Shown here in pieces: positions 1 through 7,940 of a stretch of DNA of 64,000 nucleotides. A program made the position numbers and the translations under genes. The stretch is taken from NCBI RefSeq assembly GCF_003610915.1, contig NZ_NSDJ01000001.1, forward strand, positions 4,092,001-4,156,000. The letters run 5' to 3'. The stretch is from Rahnella variigena (GTDB lineage Bacteria; Pseudomonadota; Gammaproteobacteria; Enterobacterales; Enterobacteriaceae). Within the stretch, counting starts at the first letter, position 1. Every line of letters starts with the position of its first letter. The notes beneath the pieces are model-generated. The model made no database searches, was not told where the DNA came from, and saw only the letters and a program-made list of their open reading frames with translations.

Positions 1-417
1 AGCGATAAATATGCCATTAAGCACTTCGGTTACGATTTAAAAGAAGGCCGCCGTCAATATTCAGATCTCATTAAAGTGCCCAACCATAAGGGCAAACAGT
101 GGCAGAAACTGATGCAGAACTTCGATGATGCGCCAAAAAACATCAGGGCTCTGCAAAGGGAAATATCGCAACTCAAGAATGAATATAAAAGTGATATTGG
201 TCAGGTTAAGCTTGAGAACCGTCTTTCTGCCAAACAGGAGATTGAGCAGCGAATTAATTTTAAACAAGAAGCGATTCACTCCTTAGAAAAGAGCAAGGAA
301 ATTGTATCAGGGGAAATTAAATCATGCCATGAGTATATATCTGTGCTAGAAGCCAAGAAGACTCCGCTCATAGCGAAAATGGACGAGCTTAAGTCCCAGA
401 TAAAACAAGACAGCTAA
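1..417 (+). CDS. C-terminal part of an unknown coiled-coil protein (cut by window edge)
   Basis: The frame is open from the first base to a TAA ending at 417, so the gene begins outside the window; the GTG at 76 is probably internal. The visible 138 residues are charged and rich in Lys, Glu and Gln. From about residue 55 onward, heptad-like stretches (QREISQLKNEY, KQEIEQRINFKQEAI) suggest a long coiled coil. I recognise no catalytic motif. The neighbouring DNA is AT-rich and carries a broken gene, which suggests the end of a mobile or accessory region. A hairpin terminator follows 22 bases downstream. Function unknown. Confidence 0.6.
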   Translation, partial: SDKYAIKHFGYDLKEGRRQYSDLIKVPNHKGKQWQKLMQNFDDAPKNIRALQREISQLKNEYKSDIGQVKLENRLSAKQEIEQRINFKQEAIHSLEKSKEIVSGEIKSCHEYISVLEAKKTPLIAKMDELKSQIKQDS

Positions 418-439
418 GTCATTCTGTTTTCCTAAGGTA

Positions 440-463
440 AAATCCACGCTCCGGCGTGGATTT
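440..463 (+). terminator. Hairpin terminator after the left-edge gene
   Basis: A perfect 10-bp stem (AAATCCACGC / GCGTGGATTT) closes a TCCG loop just downstream of the stop codon at 417. The T tract is short, so termination strength is uncertain. Confidence 0.6.
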
Positions 464-533
464 CATCCCGATCACATAAATTCATCTACTAATAAGCTTC
501 ATGATCATGCCCTCCTGCCCGCATTTAGATTGC

Positions 534-956
534 TCATGTCTGGCACGCTGACCCACTATCAATCGCAATCCCAATAAGCTCATCAAATGAGTAACTTTTA
601 CGCTTGGTGAAAATGTCATTCAGATAATGGTAGCGGTCCTCACGGCTAAGTTATGCCTCTCTATCGGCGCCAAAAAATCTACGCAGACAACGCTTAGAAA
701 TAGCATATGCCCGGTATGAGCGTTGAGCATTGGAATACCCGGTTAGTTTGATAATGCCCTCGATTACCAGTGCCTTCATTGCCCGCTCATGTATTGGCCC
801 GAGTTTCTTAAATAAGCCGGGAAGTTTCCCGCAGGTCACTCTGTCTAGTTCACGCGCCACGGCCTTTCTCATGATGGTATGTCTTGGTTCGCCTTCGGCA
901 ATAATACCGCCGCAGGTAGTTTTATCCCGTATGAACAGATAGTAGCCTTTGGTCAT
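534..956 (-). pseudogene. Broken PAAR-domain gene
   Basis: Starting at 956 the protein reads MTKGYYLFIRDKTTCGG, then AVARELDRVTCGKLPG, the repeated Gly/Cys pattern of enterobacterial PAAR proteins that cap type VI secretion spikes. After about residue 50 the expected glycine-rich end with an SSCPC motif is missing and an unrelated sequence follows. An in-frame TAA lies at 651-653, and the same frame stays open beyond it to a TGA at 534-536 (LSREDRYHYLNDIF...). Either the intact gene ended at 651 with a diverged tail, or this is a decayed gene with a nonsense mutation; I favour decay. No other type VI genes are visible in the window. Confidence 0.5.
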
Positions 957-974
957 GACGCCATTTCCCAGCAC

Positions 975-1381
975 ACTCTTACTGTTAACTCGAAGCTGTA
1001 CGTCATTTTCATGCCAATCCCTTTCTTTTATTATGGGTATTCCGGCATCATACTCGTGATTTCTCTTGAGCTAAATTATTTTAAATAAGGAAATATTTGA
1101 AGGAGTAATTCTGATAAAAATATTGGATAAATGCGCCTGGCTTACCATGCGGTTTTACAAATTATACTCCCGATGATAGACGCTAATATTTAATTTCCAT
1201 TTTCACTAAAATGATTAAATAAACGATTCCTGAAGGGGACACCCTTTCACAGTTCACATAACGACATTAGATAAGACAATTAACTACTGATTAAATATCA
1301 GTATTGCCTGTGTGGGTATAAGGAGTAATCTCCTCGCCAATCATTCAGGTAGTACAACCATAACAGGGACAAAGTGCGATC
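975..1381. other. AT-rich intergenic stretch
   Basis: About 400 bases with no convincing gene. The region is clearly more AT-rich than the rest of the window, consistent with foreign or decayed DNA. It must contain the promoter of the downstream DUF3761 gene, but I cannot pick one with confidence. Confidence 0.4.
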
Positions 1382-1660
1382 ATGCGCTTACTGGGATCTT
1401 TGCTATTTGCAGTCAGTCTTTTATTAAACCCGGCAATTGCCAAACAGCACACGCAATCTTCCTCAACCGATAATGAGCTTATCGAGCAAGGAGATTATAC
1501 CAATTCAGACGGGCAGGAAATTCACCGGCCGGCGCATACAAAGTCGGGTAATGCTCCTGATGGCGCATCGGCTCAGTGCAGAGACGGAACCTACAGTTTC
1601 AGTGCTCATCGTCGAGGAACGTGCTCGCGACATGGTGGTGTGGCGGAATGGCTTAACTAA
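1382..1660 (+). CDS. Small secreted DUF3761-family protein
   Basis: A 92-residue protein with a clear Sec signal peptide (hydrophobic residues 3-19, likely cleavage after AIA). The C-terminal half carries the family signature, CRDGTYSFSAHRRGTCSRHGGVAEWL at roughly residues 66-91, with two cysteines that could form a disulphide in the periplasm. Proteins with this domain are small exported proteins of unknown function, often found on accessory DNA. The gene is monocistronic and faces nlpA, with which it shares a terminator-like hairpin. Assignment to the family is by motif recognition only. Confidence 0.75.
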   Translation: MRLLGSLLFAVSLLLNPAIAKQHTQSSSTDNELIEQGDYTNSDGQEIHRPAHTKSGNAPDGASAQCRDGTYSFSAHRRGTCSRHGGVAEWLN

Positions 1661-1663
1661 ATT

Positions 1664-1720
1664 AAAAGCCCGCAATTGGACTGACCCCATAAAGTTGGAC
1701 AGTTCATGTTAAGCGGGCTT
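1664..1720. terminator. Terminator between DUF3761 gene and nlpA, with a 30-bp insert in its loop
   Basis: The arms AAGCCCGC (1666-1673) and GCGGGCTT (1713-1720) can pair. On the minus strand the hairpin is followed by TTTTAATTT, so it would terminate nlpA. The loop is unusually long (39 bases). It contains a 30-bp segment at 1677-1706 that begins TGGACTGACCCC and ends TTCA. Confidence 0.5.
1677..1706. mobile_element. Possible solo end of an IS3-family element
   Basis: The segment begins TGGACTGACCCCATAAAG and closes with CA, resembling the terminal inverted repeats of IS3-family elements (5'-TG...CA-3'). No transposase lies nearby, and no target duplication is obvious. Resemblance is from memory. 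Confidence 0.3.
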
Positions 1721-1753
1721 CTGAAAATAGCAGATTTTGTCATGCAAATATCA

Positions 1754-2572
1754 TCACCAGCCCGGAACCGCCCCGCCGTTAAAGATTTTCTCGGCTGCCT
1801 TCGCCACTTCAGGAGACTGATACGATTTCAGAAACTCCTGCACGTTTTCCGCATCTTTATTGTCCGGGCGTGAAACCAGAAGATTCACGTACGGCGAATT
1901 TTTATCTTCGATAAATACGCTGTCATGCACCGGCGATAATCCGGTTTGCTGGATATAGGTGGTACTGATAATGGCAACATCGACTTTCGGGTCGTCGAGC
2001 ACGCGCGGCAGTTGCGCGCCTTCCAGTTCCATAATGTTCAGGTGATGCGGGTTTTCAGTGATATCCAGCGTCGTCGGCAACAGGCCTTTGCCGTCTTTCA
2101 GGGTGATCAGTTTCTCTTTTTGCAGCAGCAGAAGCGCGCGGCCTAAGTTGGTCGGATCGTTGGGGATCGCCACGGTGGCGCCGTCTTTAAGCTGATCAAC
2201 GGTTTTAATCTTTTTCGAGTAACCCGCCATCGGGAACACAAAGGTGTTGCCGACCGCCACCAGATGATAGCCATGAGCTTTGTTATCCTGATCGAGGAAC
2301 GGACGGTGCTGGAACACGTTGGCATCCAGGTCGCCGTGTTCGGTTGCGTCATTCGGCAGTAATGAGCCGCTGAAACCAACCAGTTCTACGTCCAGACCGT
2401 ATTTGTCTTTGGCGACTTTTTTCGCGACTTCCGCCACATCCTGCTCGGCGCCGTTAATCACGCCAACTTTGATATGTTTAGCATCACCGCTTTTTTGATC
2501 ACAGCCCGCCAGCAGTAATCCCGCCAGCAAAACCACAGCACCAGTACGTAAATGAGGGAACGTCAGTTTCAC
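1754..2572 (-). CDS. nlpA: NlpA, MetQ-family substrate-binding lipoprotein
   Basis: A 272-residue lipoprotein. The signal peptide ends in the lipobox LAGC with the lipidated Cys at residue 24, followed by Asp at +2, the residue that retains lipoproteins in the inner membrane. The mature part starts KHIKVGVINGAEQDVAEVAKK and has the NlpA/MetQ periplasmic binding fold (motifs ANVFQHRPFLDQ, AIPNDPTNLGRALLLL). It is close to E. coli NlpA, a minor methionine-binding lipoprotein that can support MetNI uptake. No metN or metI adjoins it, so it is an orphan binding protein as in E. coli. A LysR gene lies upstream on the same strand. Confidence 0.93.
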   Translation of the reverse strand: MKLTFPHLRTGAVVLLAGLLLAGCDQKSGDAKHIKVGVINGAEQDVAEVAKKVAKDKYGLDVELVGFSGSLLPNDATEHGDLDANVFQHRPFLDQDNKAHGYHLVAVGNTFVFPMAGYSKKIKTVDQLKDGATVAIPNDPTNLGRALLLLQKEKLITLKDGKGLLPTTLDITENPHHLNIMELEGAQLPRVLDDPKVDVAIISTTYIQQTGLSPVHDSVFIEDKNSPYVNLLVSRPDNKDAENVQEFLKSYQSPEVAKAAEKIFNGGAVPGW

Positions 2573-2707
2573 TTTTTTTCCTTAAAAAATAACCGCTAAT
2601 GCGTAATGAAATGACTATAACAGGAGGATTGTCGCGGTTTAAAAAACCAATAAAGCACTGCTAAGAAGAAAAAAGCATATAAGCCGGAACATCAGGGTTG
2701 CAGAGGA

Positions 2708-3586
2708 TCATCCCCCGATTAACTTCAGCAACTCCGCCATGCCTTTCGTCAGCGTCTTATCCTGTCGCATCACAATCCCCTGCGGCCGGCGGAGAACCGG
2801 CTGCAATGCCATCACACTCAACCCCATCCTGTCCTGCGGGTTGGCCACCGACATTCCGGGCACGATGCTGTAGCCAAGGCCAGCCTGCACCATTTTTTTA
2901 ATCGCCTCGATGTTGCCAAGCTCCATCACTGGCTGCACGGCAATCCCTTCTGCCTGAAACCAGCCGTCGATTAATGCGCGGGTTCCGCTGCCGTATTCAG
3001 AAACGATCAATGGTAGTGTCTGAAGCTCTGCCGCCGTCATGCTTCTGTCCGTTGCATTGTCATCCTTTTTCATGATGACTTTGAAATCATCCTGGGTGAC
3101 CGGGCTGACATGCAGATTACGACCCGCCGCAGGCATCGTGACGAGGCCAATATCAACGCGGTTATCTTCCACCGCCTGCAAAATTTCCTGCGTATTTCCC
3201 GTTCTGACGCGCACGGTTAACAACGGATGCTCAGTGCGCAGTTGCTCTAAAAGCGGCGGCAGCAGATGGATACATGCCGTTGCGCCCGTTCCAAGAGTTA
3301 CCGTTCCGCTGACTTCCTGTGTGGTTGCCGCCACCGAAAGCATCGCGGCACTCACGGCCTGTTCGACCGGCCCGATATGTGACAATAATGTTTGCCCGGC
3401 GGCTGTCAGGCGGATCCCCCTGCCCGTGCGCTCAACCAGACGCGCCTGCAGAGTTTGTTCTAGCTGGCGGATTTGCAGGCTGACGGCGGGTTGCGAAAGC
3501 CCGAGCGCGTCAGCAGCACCGGAAAAGCTTTTCCGGCTGGCGACCAGTTTGAATGTGGTCAGGTGATCAAGATTAAGGCTGGGCAT
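2708..3586 (-). CDS. LysR-family transcriptional regulator
   Basis: A 292-residue regulator. An N-terminal winged helix-turn-helix spans roughly residues 4-63 (LTTFKLVASRKSFSGAADAL then SQPAVSLQIRQLEQTL). A type-2 periplasmic-binding-protein effector domain fills residues 90-290. The arrangement resembles the CysL/CbbR branch of the family, but the ligand cannot be read from the sequence. It is divergent from the acetyltransferase gene at 3684, with 97 bp between them, so it may regulate that gene; nlpA lies downstream on the same strand. Target genes are inferred from position only. Confidence 0.88.
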   Translation of the reverse strand: MPSLNLDHLTTFKLVASRKSFSGAADALGLSQPAVSLQIRQLEQTLQARLVERTGRGIRLTAAGQTLLSHIGPVEQAVSAAMLSVAATTQEVSGTVTLGTGATACIHLLPPLLEQLRTEHPLLTVRVRTGNTQEILQAVEDNRVDIGLVTMPAAGRNLHVSPVTQDDFKVIMKKDDNATDRSMTAAELQTLPLIVSEYGSGTRALIDGWFQAEGIAVQPVMELGNIEAIKKMVQAGLGYSIVPGMSVANPQDRMGLSVMALQPVLRRPQGIVMRQDKTLTKGMAELLKLIGG

Positions 3587-3683
3587 CTCAAAGTTTTCCT
3601 TATACCGGTGATAAACAGTTTGCCCTCCCAGCTCGTTTTGGGAAAGAGTAGGCTATAGCGAAATCACCCACGAGACCGAAAAA

Positions 3684-4211
3684 ATGGAAATTATTGAAGC
3701 AGATAAACAACATATCCCTGCCATGCAGAAAATTTATGCCTGGCATGTTTTACATGGGACGGCCTCGTTCGAAACTCAGCCGCCTGATGAACATGAAATG
3801 GCGCTGCGCCTGAAAAAAATTCAGGAAGCCGGTTTGCTGTGGCTGGTGGTTTTGCATGAGGGGGAAGTGAAAGGGTACTGCTATCTGGGCCGCTATCGCG
3901 AGCGTTTTGCTTACCGCTATACGCTGGAGGATTCGATTTATATCGATCCCGGTTTTCAGAAACGTGGTGCGGGTAAAGCGTTACTTCGCCGGGCGATTGA
4001 CTGGGCGGAAATGCACGGTTTTCGCCAGCTGGTGGGGAATATTGGCGACAGCGAAAACATGGCGTCGATTAATCTGCACCTCGCTGCTGGTTTTCAGGTG
4101 AAAGGCACCATGCATTCTGTCGGTTTCAAGCATGGTCGCTGGCTGGATACGGTGTTTATGCAACGTGCGCTGGGTGACGGGAATCAGACCTTGCCTGCGC
4201 AGGAGAGCTGA
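3684..4211 (+). CDS. GNAT acetyltransferase, phosphinothricin N-acetyltransferase-like
   Basis: A 175-residue single-domain GNAT protein. The acetyl-CoA binding loop (FQKRGAGKALL) is near residues 92-102 and is followed by the GNIGDSENMASINLHLAAGF segment typical of the PAT/MnaT group. Enzymes of this group acetylate the amino group of methionine derivatives, phosphinothricin or similar small amines in the cytoplasm. The gene stands alone and is divergent from a LysR gene, a common pairing for detoxification genes. The exact substrate is unknown. A hairpin follows at 4224. Confidence 0.85.
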   Translation: MEIIEADKQHIPAMQKIYAWHVLHGTASFETQPPDEHEMALRLKKIQEAGLLWLVVLHEGEVKGYCYLGRYRERFAYRYTLEDSIYIDPGFQKRGAGKALLRRAIDWAEMHGFRQLVGNIGDSENMASINLHLAAGFQVKGTMHSVGFKHGRWLDTVFMQRALGDGNQTLPAQES

Positions 4212-4223
4212 CCGGAAATGAAA

Positions 4224-4244
4224 GCGGGCAGACTATCTGCCCGC
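4224..4244. terminator. Hairpin between convergent genes
   Basis: A perfect 9-bp stem (GCGGGCAGA / TCTGCCCGC) with a CTA loop lies between the convergent acetyltransferase and transporter genes. It lacks a strong T tract on either side. Confidence 0.5.
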
Positions 4245-4254
4245 ATGTAACTGA

Positions 4255-5793
4255 TTATTCTATCGCTAATTTTTCCCTGGTATTTTTTTGCGTTGCGCTG
4301 CCGCCCCACACCTCATTGTATTCGTAACCCGTCAGGTCTTTAATCACCTTGCGCGATACTTCGTCGCAATCTTCCTGAGCACCGCCCAGTTTCAGGCGAG
4401 CAGTTTCTTTGATCAGAATTTTATGCGTGTCCCGCGTCAGCTTGAATTTGAAAGTCATATAGAAACTGATTGCCAGCAATGCCCCGGTGGCAAAGATCAT
4501 CAGTCCTATAATCGCGTTTAACGCGCTGAGCGGCTGCGCGCCCTGCCCTTTCACAAATCCGCTTTCTTCCAGCACCAGACCTACAATCATAATGGCAATC
4601 GCAACAGTACTTTTACGGGTAAATACCATGACACCGGCAAAAATCCCCTCGCGGCGTTTTTTGGTGACTATCTCATCGACGTCCGGAATAAAGCTGTAAA
4701 TATTCCACGGAATATAATAGAGCCCTGAGCGACCAAAGCCTAAAACAACAAAAATGGAAGTAAAGAGAATTAGCGGCACCGCTGTGTTGGTAATATAAAT
4801 ATAAAACAGAGCAGCCAGCACAAAGAAGATACAGCCATACGCTATCCGCAACGCAGCGGAAGGCGAAACATTCAACCTTTCCATGACCATCATATAAACA
4901 ATGGTCGAGGGTACGGAAACAAAAGCTGCGACGCTTAAATATCCCGAAACCGCCCCTACATCCTGATGCAGGCCATAAACCACATAATAGGTAAAGACGG
5001 CACCAAATACGTCCATTGCGGTGAATGAAGCGATATAAATAATAATATGCTGACGGAACATGCGGATATTAAAGGACGAAATAAAATCCAGCACCAGACT
5101 TTTCAGATGATGCCAGAGGCTGCCGCCGGATTCCATTTCCGGTTCAGGCTCATTCGGATCCCGCACATCCTTCGCCTCCCAGGTACATAACCAGGTGGTA
5201 AACACGGCGATACAAAATACTGTGGCGAAGAACATCCCCGTGTAGGTATACGTCATCGGATTATCTTTACCGGTAAACATCATGATCACGCCCGGTACAG
5301 ACACGGCAAGAAAACCGCCAAGCTGCGAGCAAATCATGCGTACACCGGCCAGGCGGGTACGTTCGCCGAAACGGTTGGTCATCTCTGCGGCCAGTGTTTC
5401 CCACGGCACCAGCACCATCGCCGACAGTAATTCAATCGACAAATACGTTCCGAGATAATACCAGTAGCCCATGTCCTTGACCCAGACCAGCGCATACAGG
5501 AACATCAGCGGCGAACTGATCAGCAGGAAAAAGCGACGGCGGCCAAACCGTTTACCCAGCCAGGTATTACCAAAGTGGTCGGTAATATAACCCATGATGG
5601 GACTTAATACCGCGTCAATCACTCGGGCGATAGCGAAAATAGAACCCGCTTCTAAAACAGTCAATCCGCAATACATGGTATAGAAGAATAAAAGCCAGGT
5701 ACCGATAACGGCGAATGCACCGCCACCAAATAAGTCAGTTACGCCATAGCCTATAGCCGTGCCGTAACCGACTCTGCGCTCAGTAGGTTTCAT
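4255..5793 (-). CDS. GPH-family sugar:cation symporter (MFS)
   Basis: A 512-residue membrane protein with about twelve hydrophobic helices. It begins in the manner of glycoside-pentoside-hexuronide transporters (GYGTAIGYGVTDLFGGG), with FAIARVIDAVLSPIMGYITDH in the first loop region and a basic cytoplasmic loop (GKRFGRRRFFLL). It probably imports a glycoside or oxidised sugar with Na+ or H+. It is the last gene of an operon with three Gfo/Idh/MocA oxidoreductases, starting 40 bases after the third, so it likely supplies their substrate. The C-terminal tail of about 50 charged residues is longer than in MelB-like members. Confidence 0.85.
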   Translation of the reverse strand: MKPTERRVGYGTAIGYGVTDLFGGGAFAVIGTWLLFFYTMYCGLTVLEAGSIFAIARVIDAVLSPIMGYITDHFGNTWLGKRFGRRRFFLLISSPLMFLYALVWVKDMGYWYYLGTYLSIELLSAMVLVPWETLAAEMTNRFGERTRLAGVRMICSQLGGFLAVSVPGVIMMFTGKDNPMTYTYTGMFFATVFCIAVFTTWLCTWEAKDVRDPNEPEPEMESGGSLWHHLKSLVLDFISSFNIRMFRQHIIIYIASFTAMDVFGAVFTYYVVYGLHQDVGAVSGYLSVAAFVSVPSTIVYMMVMERLNVSPSAALRIAYGCIFFVLAALFYIYITNTAVPLILFTSIFVVLGFGRSGLYYIPWNIYSFIPDVDEIVTKKRREGIFAGVMVFTRKSTVAIAIMIVGLVLEESGFVKGQGAQPLSALNAIIGLMIFATGALLAISFYMTFKFKLTRDTHKILIKETARLKLGGAQEDCDEVSRKVIKDLTGYEYNEVWGGSATQKNTREKLAIE

Positions 5794-5833
5794 TATTATT
5801 ATCCTGTGAAGGTAAAGTTATTATTAAAATTAT

Positions 5834-6856
5834 TTAATCAGCCAGAGTTATCCATTTCCCTGATTGTGATGAGCGGTAAATCGCCCCGACAATATTCAGA
5901 GACACTTCGGCCTGTGAAACAGAGATATAATTTTTTTCTTCAGGATGACGAATGGAATGATAGAAATTTGATACTGCCTGACGATGACTGTCGCCCCAGT
6001 AGCTTTTGGTTGTTCCTGACGGACTGTCATCGCTGACCAGCAGCGTTTTATTTTCTCCTTCAATCAGCCACAGCGCGTTGTGATGTAACTGCAGCAGTCC
6101 TTTTTCACAATGAATTTCCAGCAGCAACGGCGAGTCGGTGCTGTGACAATTGGTTGCGTAAAACAATCCCCGCGCACCGTTACCCATTTTCAGACTGGCC
6201 ATCGCGGTATCTTCATTTTCAGTCAGATCACTGAGAAACGTTCTTTCCACCACGCCCTTCAGCGCCAGCACGCCGCCGCTAAACCACTGCATTAAATCCA
6301 GCGTGTGGATCGCCTGATTGATCAGCAGACTGCCGCCTTCGGTGGCAAAACGCCCGCGCCACAGGCTTTCACTGTAATACGCCCCGCCGCGTGACCAGGT
6401 CAGGATGGCTTTGATGCTCAACATGGTGCCCAGCTGCCCGCTGTCCAGCAGTGCTTTGATTTTCTGACTGGAAGGATTCAGGCGGTTCTGATAACACACG
6501 CCAAGCACTCCGTCAGCCTGCGCCTCTGACCGTTTAATGGCGCTGACCTCACCGATATTCAGCGCCACCGGTTTCTCGGTGAAAACATGCTTTCCCGCCG
6601 CCAGCGCGGCGAGAATCGCTTCCAGATGTAAATGATGCGGCAGACAGATATGCACCACGTCAATCAGCGGATCAGATAACATTTCGTGATAATCAGTATA
6701 AAAATCACAGCCATATTCCAGCGCCAGCGCCCTGCCTTTGCCAATATTGCACTCAGCAATGGCCCGTAACTGACATTCTGGCTCATGCTGAATCGCCTTG
6801 ACATGGCAGGTATGGATGGCACCACAACCGATTACCGCAGCCCCCAGAGTTTTCAT
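5834..6856 (-). CDS. Gfo/Idh/MocA-family oxidoreductase (third in operon)
   Basis: A 340-residue cytoplasmic NAD(P)-dependent oxidoreductase. The N-terminal Rossmann fold has the dinucleotide motif AVIGCGAIHTCH at residues 7-18. The family motif TEKPVAL, which supplies the catalytic lysine, is near residue 94-100. The C-terminal alpha/beta domain contains GGSLLINQAIHTLDLMQW, with the usual active-site His and Asp pattern. Family members oxidise sugars, inositols or glycosides. It follows the second oxidoreductase by 14 bases and precedes the transporter. Substrate unknown. Confidence 0.85.
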   Translation of the reverse strand: MKTLGAAVIGCGAIHTCHVKAIQHEPECQLRAIAECNIGKGRALALEYGCDFYTDYHEMLSDPLIDVVHICLPHHLHLEAILAALAAGKHVFTEKPVALNIGEVSAIKRSEAQADGVLGVCYQNRLNPSSQKIKALLDSGQLGTMLSIKAILTWSRGGAYYSESLWRGRFATEGGSLLINQAIHTLDLMQWFSGGVLALKGVVERTFLSDLTENEDTAMASLKMGNGARGLFYATNCHSTDSPLLLEIHCEKGLLQLHHNALWLIEGENKTLLVSDDSPSGTTKSYWGDSHRQAVSNFYHSIRHPEEKNYISVSQAEVSLNIVGAIYRSSQSGKWITLAD

Positions 6857-6870
6857 GATCCGCTCCCGAT

Positions 6871-7938
6871 TCAGTGGGTTTCGTTAGCCAGCATCTGCGC
6901 CCGCACGCACAGTTCGGCGGCCTTAAACGCATGTTCCTGCGTCATGGCTTTTTCGGTGCGGTTAAGGCAATCCAGTATCAGCTGTCCGAAGAACGGGAAG
7001 CCGACGTTGCCGGAAACCGGATAACGGAACTCCCCTTCCCGGTTCACCAGATACACCACGTCCTGCTCGCCGCGTGTGAGATCGACATATTTGCGGATCT
7101 CGATATACCCTTCAGTACCAAGCAGCGTCAGACGCCCATCGCCCCATGTGCTCAGCCCTTCCGGCGTAAACCAGTCGCAGCGGAAATAACCGCGCGCGCC
7201 GTTTTCGCCTTCCAGCATGGTGTCGCCAAAATCTTCAAAGTTCGGATATTGCGGATGATTGAAATTCAGTGCCTGAGCCGCTACCACGTGAGCATTGCTG
7301 TTGCCGGTGTAAAACAGGAACTGTTCAATCTGATGGCTGCCGATATCACAGAGAATGCCGCCAAACTGCTCTTTCTCATAAAACCAGTCTGGTCGTCCTT
7401 CGCCTTCGCGATGCGGACCGGTGCCGAGCGTCTGGATCACACGCCCGATCGCCCCTTCCTGCACTAACTGGCCGGCAAATACCGCACTTTCGACGTGCAG
7501 ACGCTCGCTGTAATACACCGCAAATTTACGCCCGGTTTCGGCTACTTTTGCCTTCGCCGCTGCCAGTTGTTCCAGCGTGGTCAGTGGCGCTTTATCGGTG
7601 AAATAATCTTTCCCGGCCGCCATCACTTTCAGCCCCAATGCACAGCGTTCAGACGGAATACCCGCACCTGCCACCAGTTGCACTTCTTTATCATCGAGAA
7701 GGGTTTGCAACGATTTCGCGACCTTCACCTGCGGATACTGCGCAACAAACTTCTCTACTTTTGCAGGGTCGGGATCGTAAACCCATTTCAGGCTGGCTCC
7801 TGCTTCAATCAATCCGTTACACATGCCATAGATGTGCCCGTGATCCAGCGCGGCGGCGGCAATCACGAATTCACCCGGTTTTACCACCGGCTGCGGTTTG
7901 CCTACCGGCGCATAATTCATACCGTCTTTGTTGCTCAT
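6871..7938 (-). CDS. Gfo/Idh/MocA-like oxidoreductase with altered EKP motif (second in operon)
   Basis: A 355-residue protein with the Gfo/Idh/MocA two-domain layout. The nucleotide-binding start is atypical (VIAAAALDHGHIYGMCNG instead of GxGxxG). The catalytic motif reads TDKAPLTT near residues 114-121, where most relatives have EKP; the lysine is kept. The C-terminal domain contains GGILCDIGSHQIEQFLFYTG, the conserved D-x-G-x-H region. It begins 2 bases after the first oxidoreductase stops, so the two are translationally coupled. It may act on a different oxidation state of the same substrate. Substrate unknown. Confidence 0.8.
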   Translation of the reverse strand: MSNKDGMNYAPVGKPQPVVKPGEFVIAAAALDHGHIYGMCNGLIEAGASLKWVYDPDPAKVEKFVAQYPQVKVAKSLQTLLDDKEVQLVAGAGIPSERCALGLKVMAAGKDYFTDKAPLTTLEQLAAAKAKVAETGRKFAVYYSERLHVESAVFAGQLVQEGAIGRVIQTLGTGPHREGEGRPDWFYEKEQFGGILCDIGSHQIEQFLFYTGNSNAHVVAAQALNFNHPQYPNFEDFGDTMLEGENGARGYFRCDWFTPEGLSTWGDGRLTLLGTEGYIEIRKYVDLTRGEQDVVYLVNREGEFRYPVSGNVGFPFFGQLILDCLNRTEKAMTQEHAFKAAELCVRAQMLANETH

Positions 7939-7940
7939 GT

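Noticed and set aside
1437..1712. An overlapping 91-codon frame within the DUF3761 gene
   Set aside because: It overlaps a gene with a signal peptide and family motif in another frame, and it runs through the terminator.
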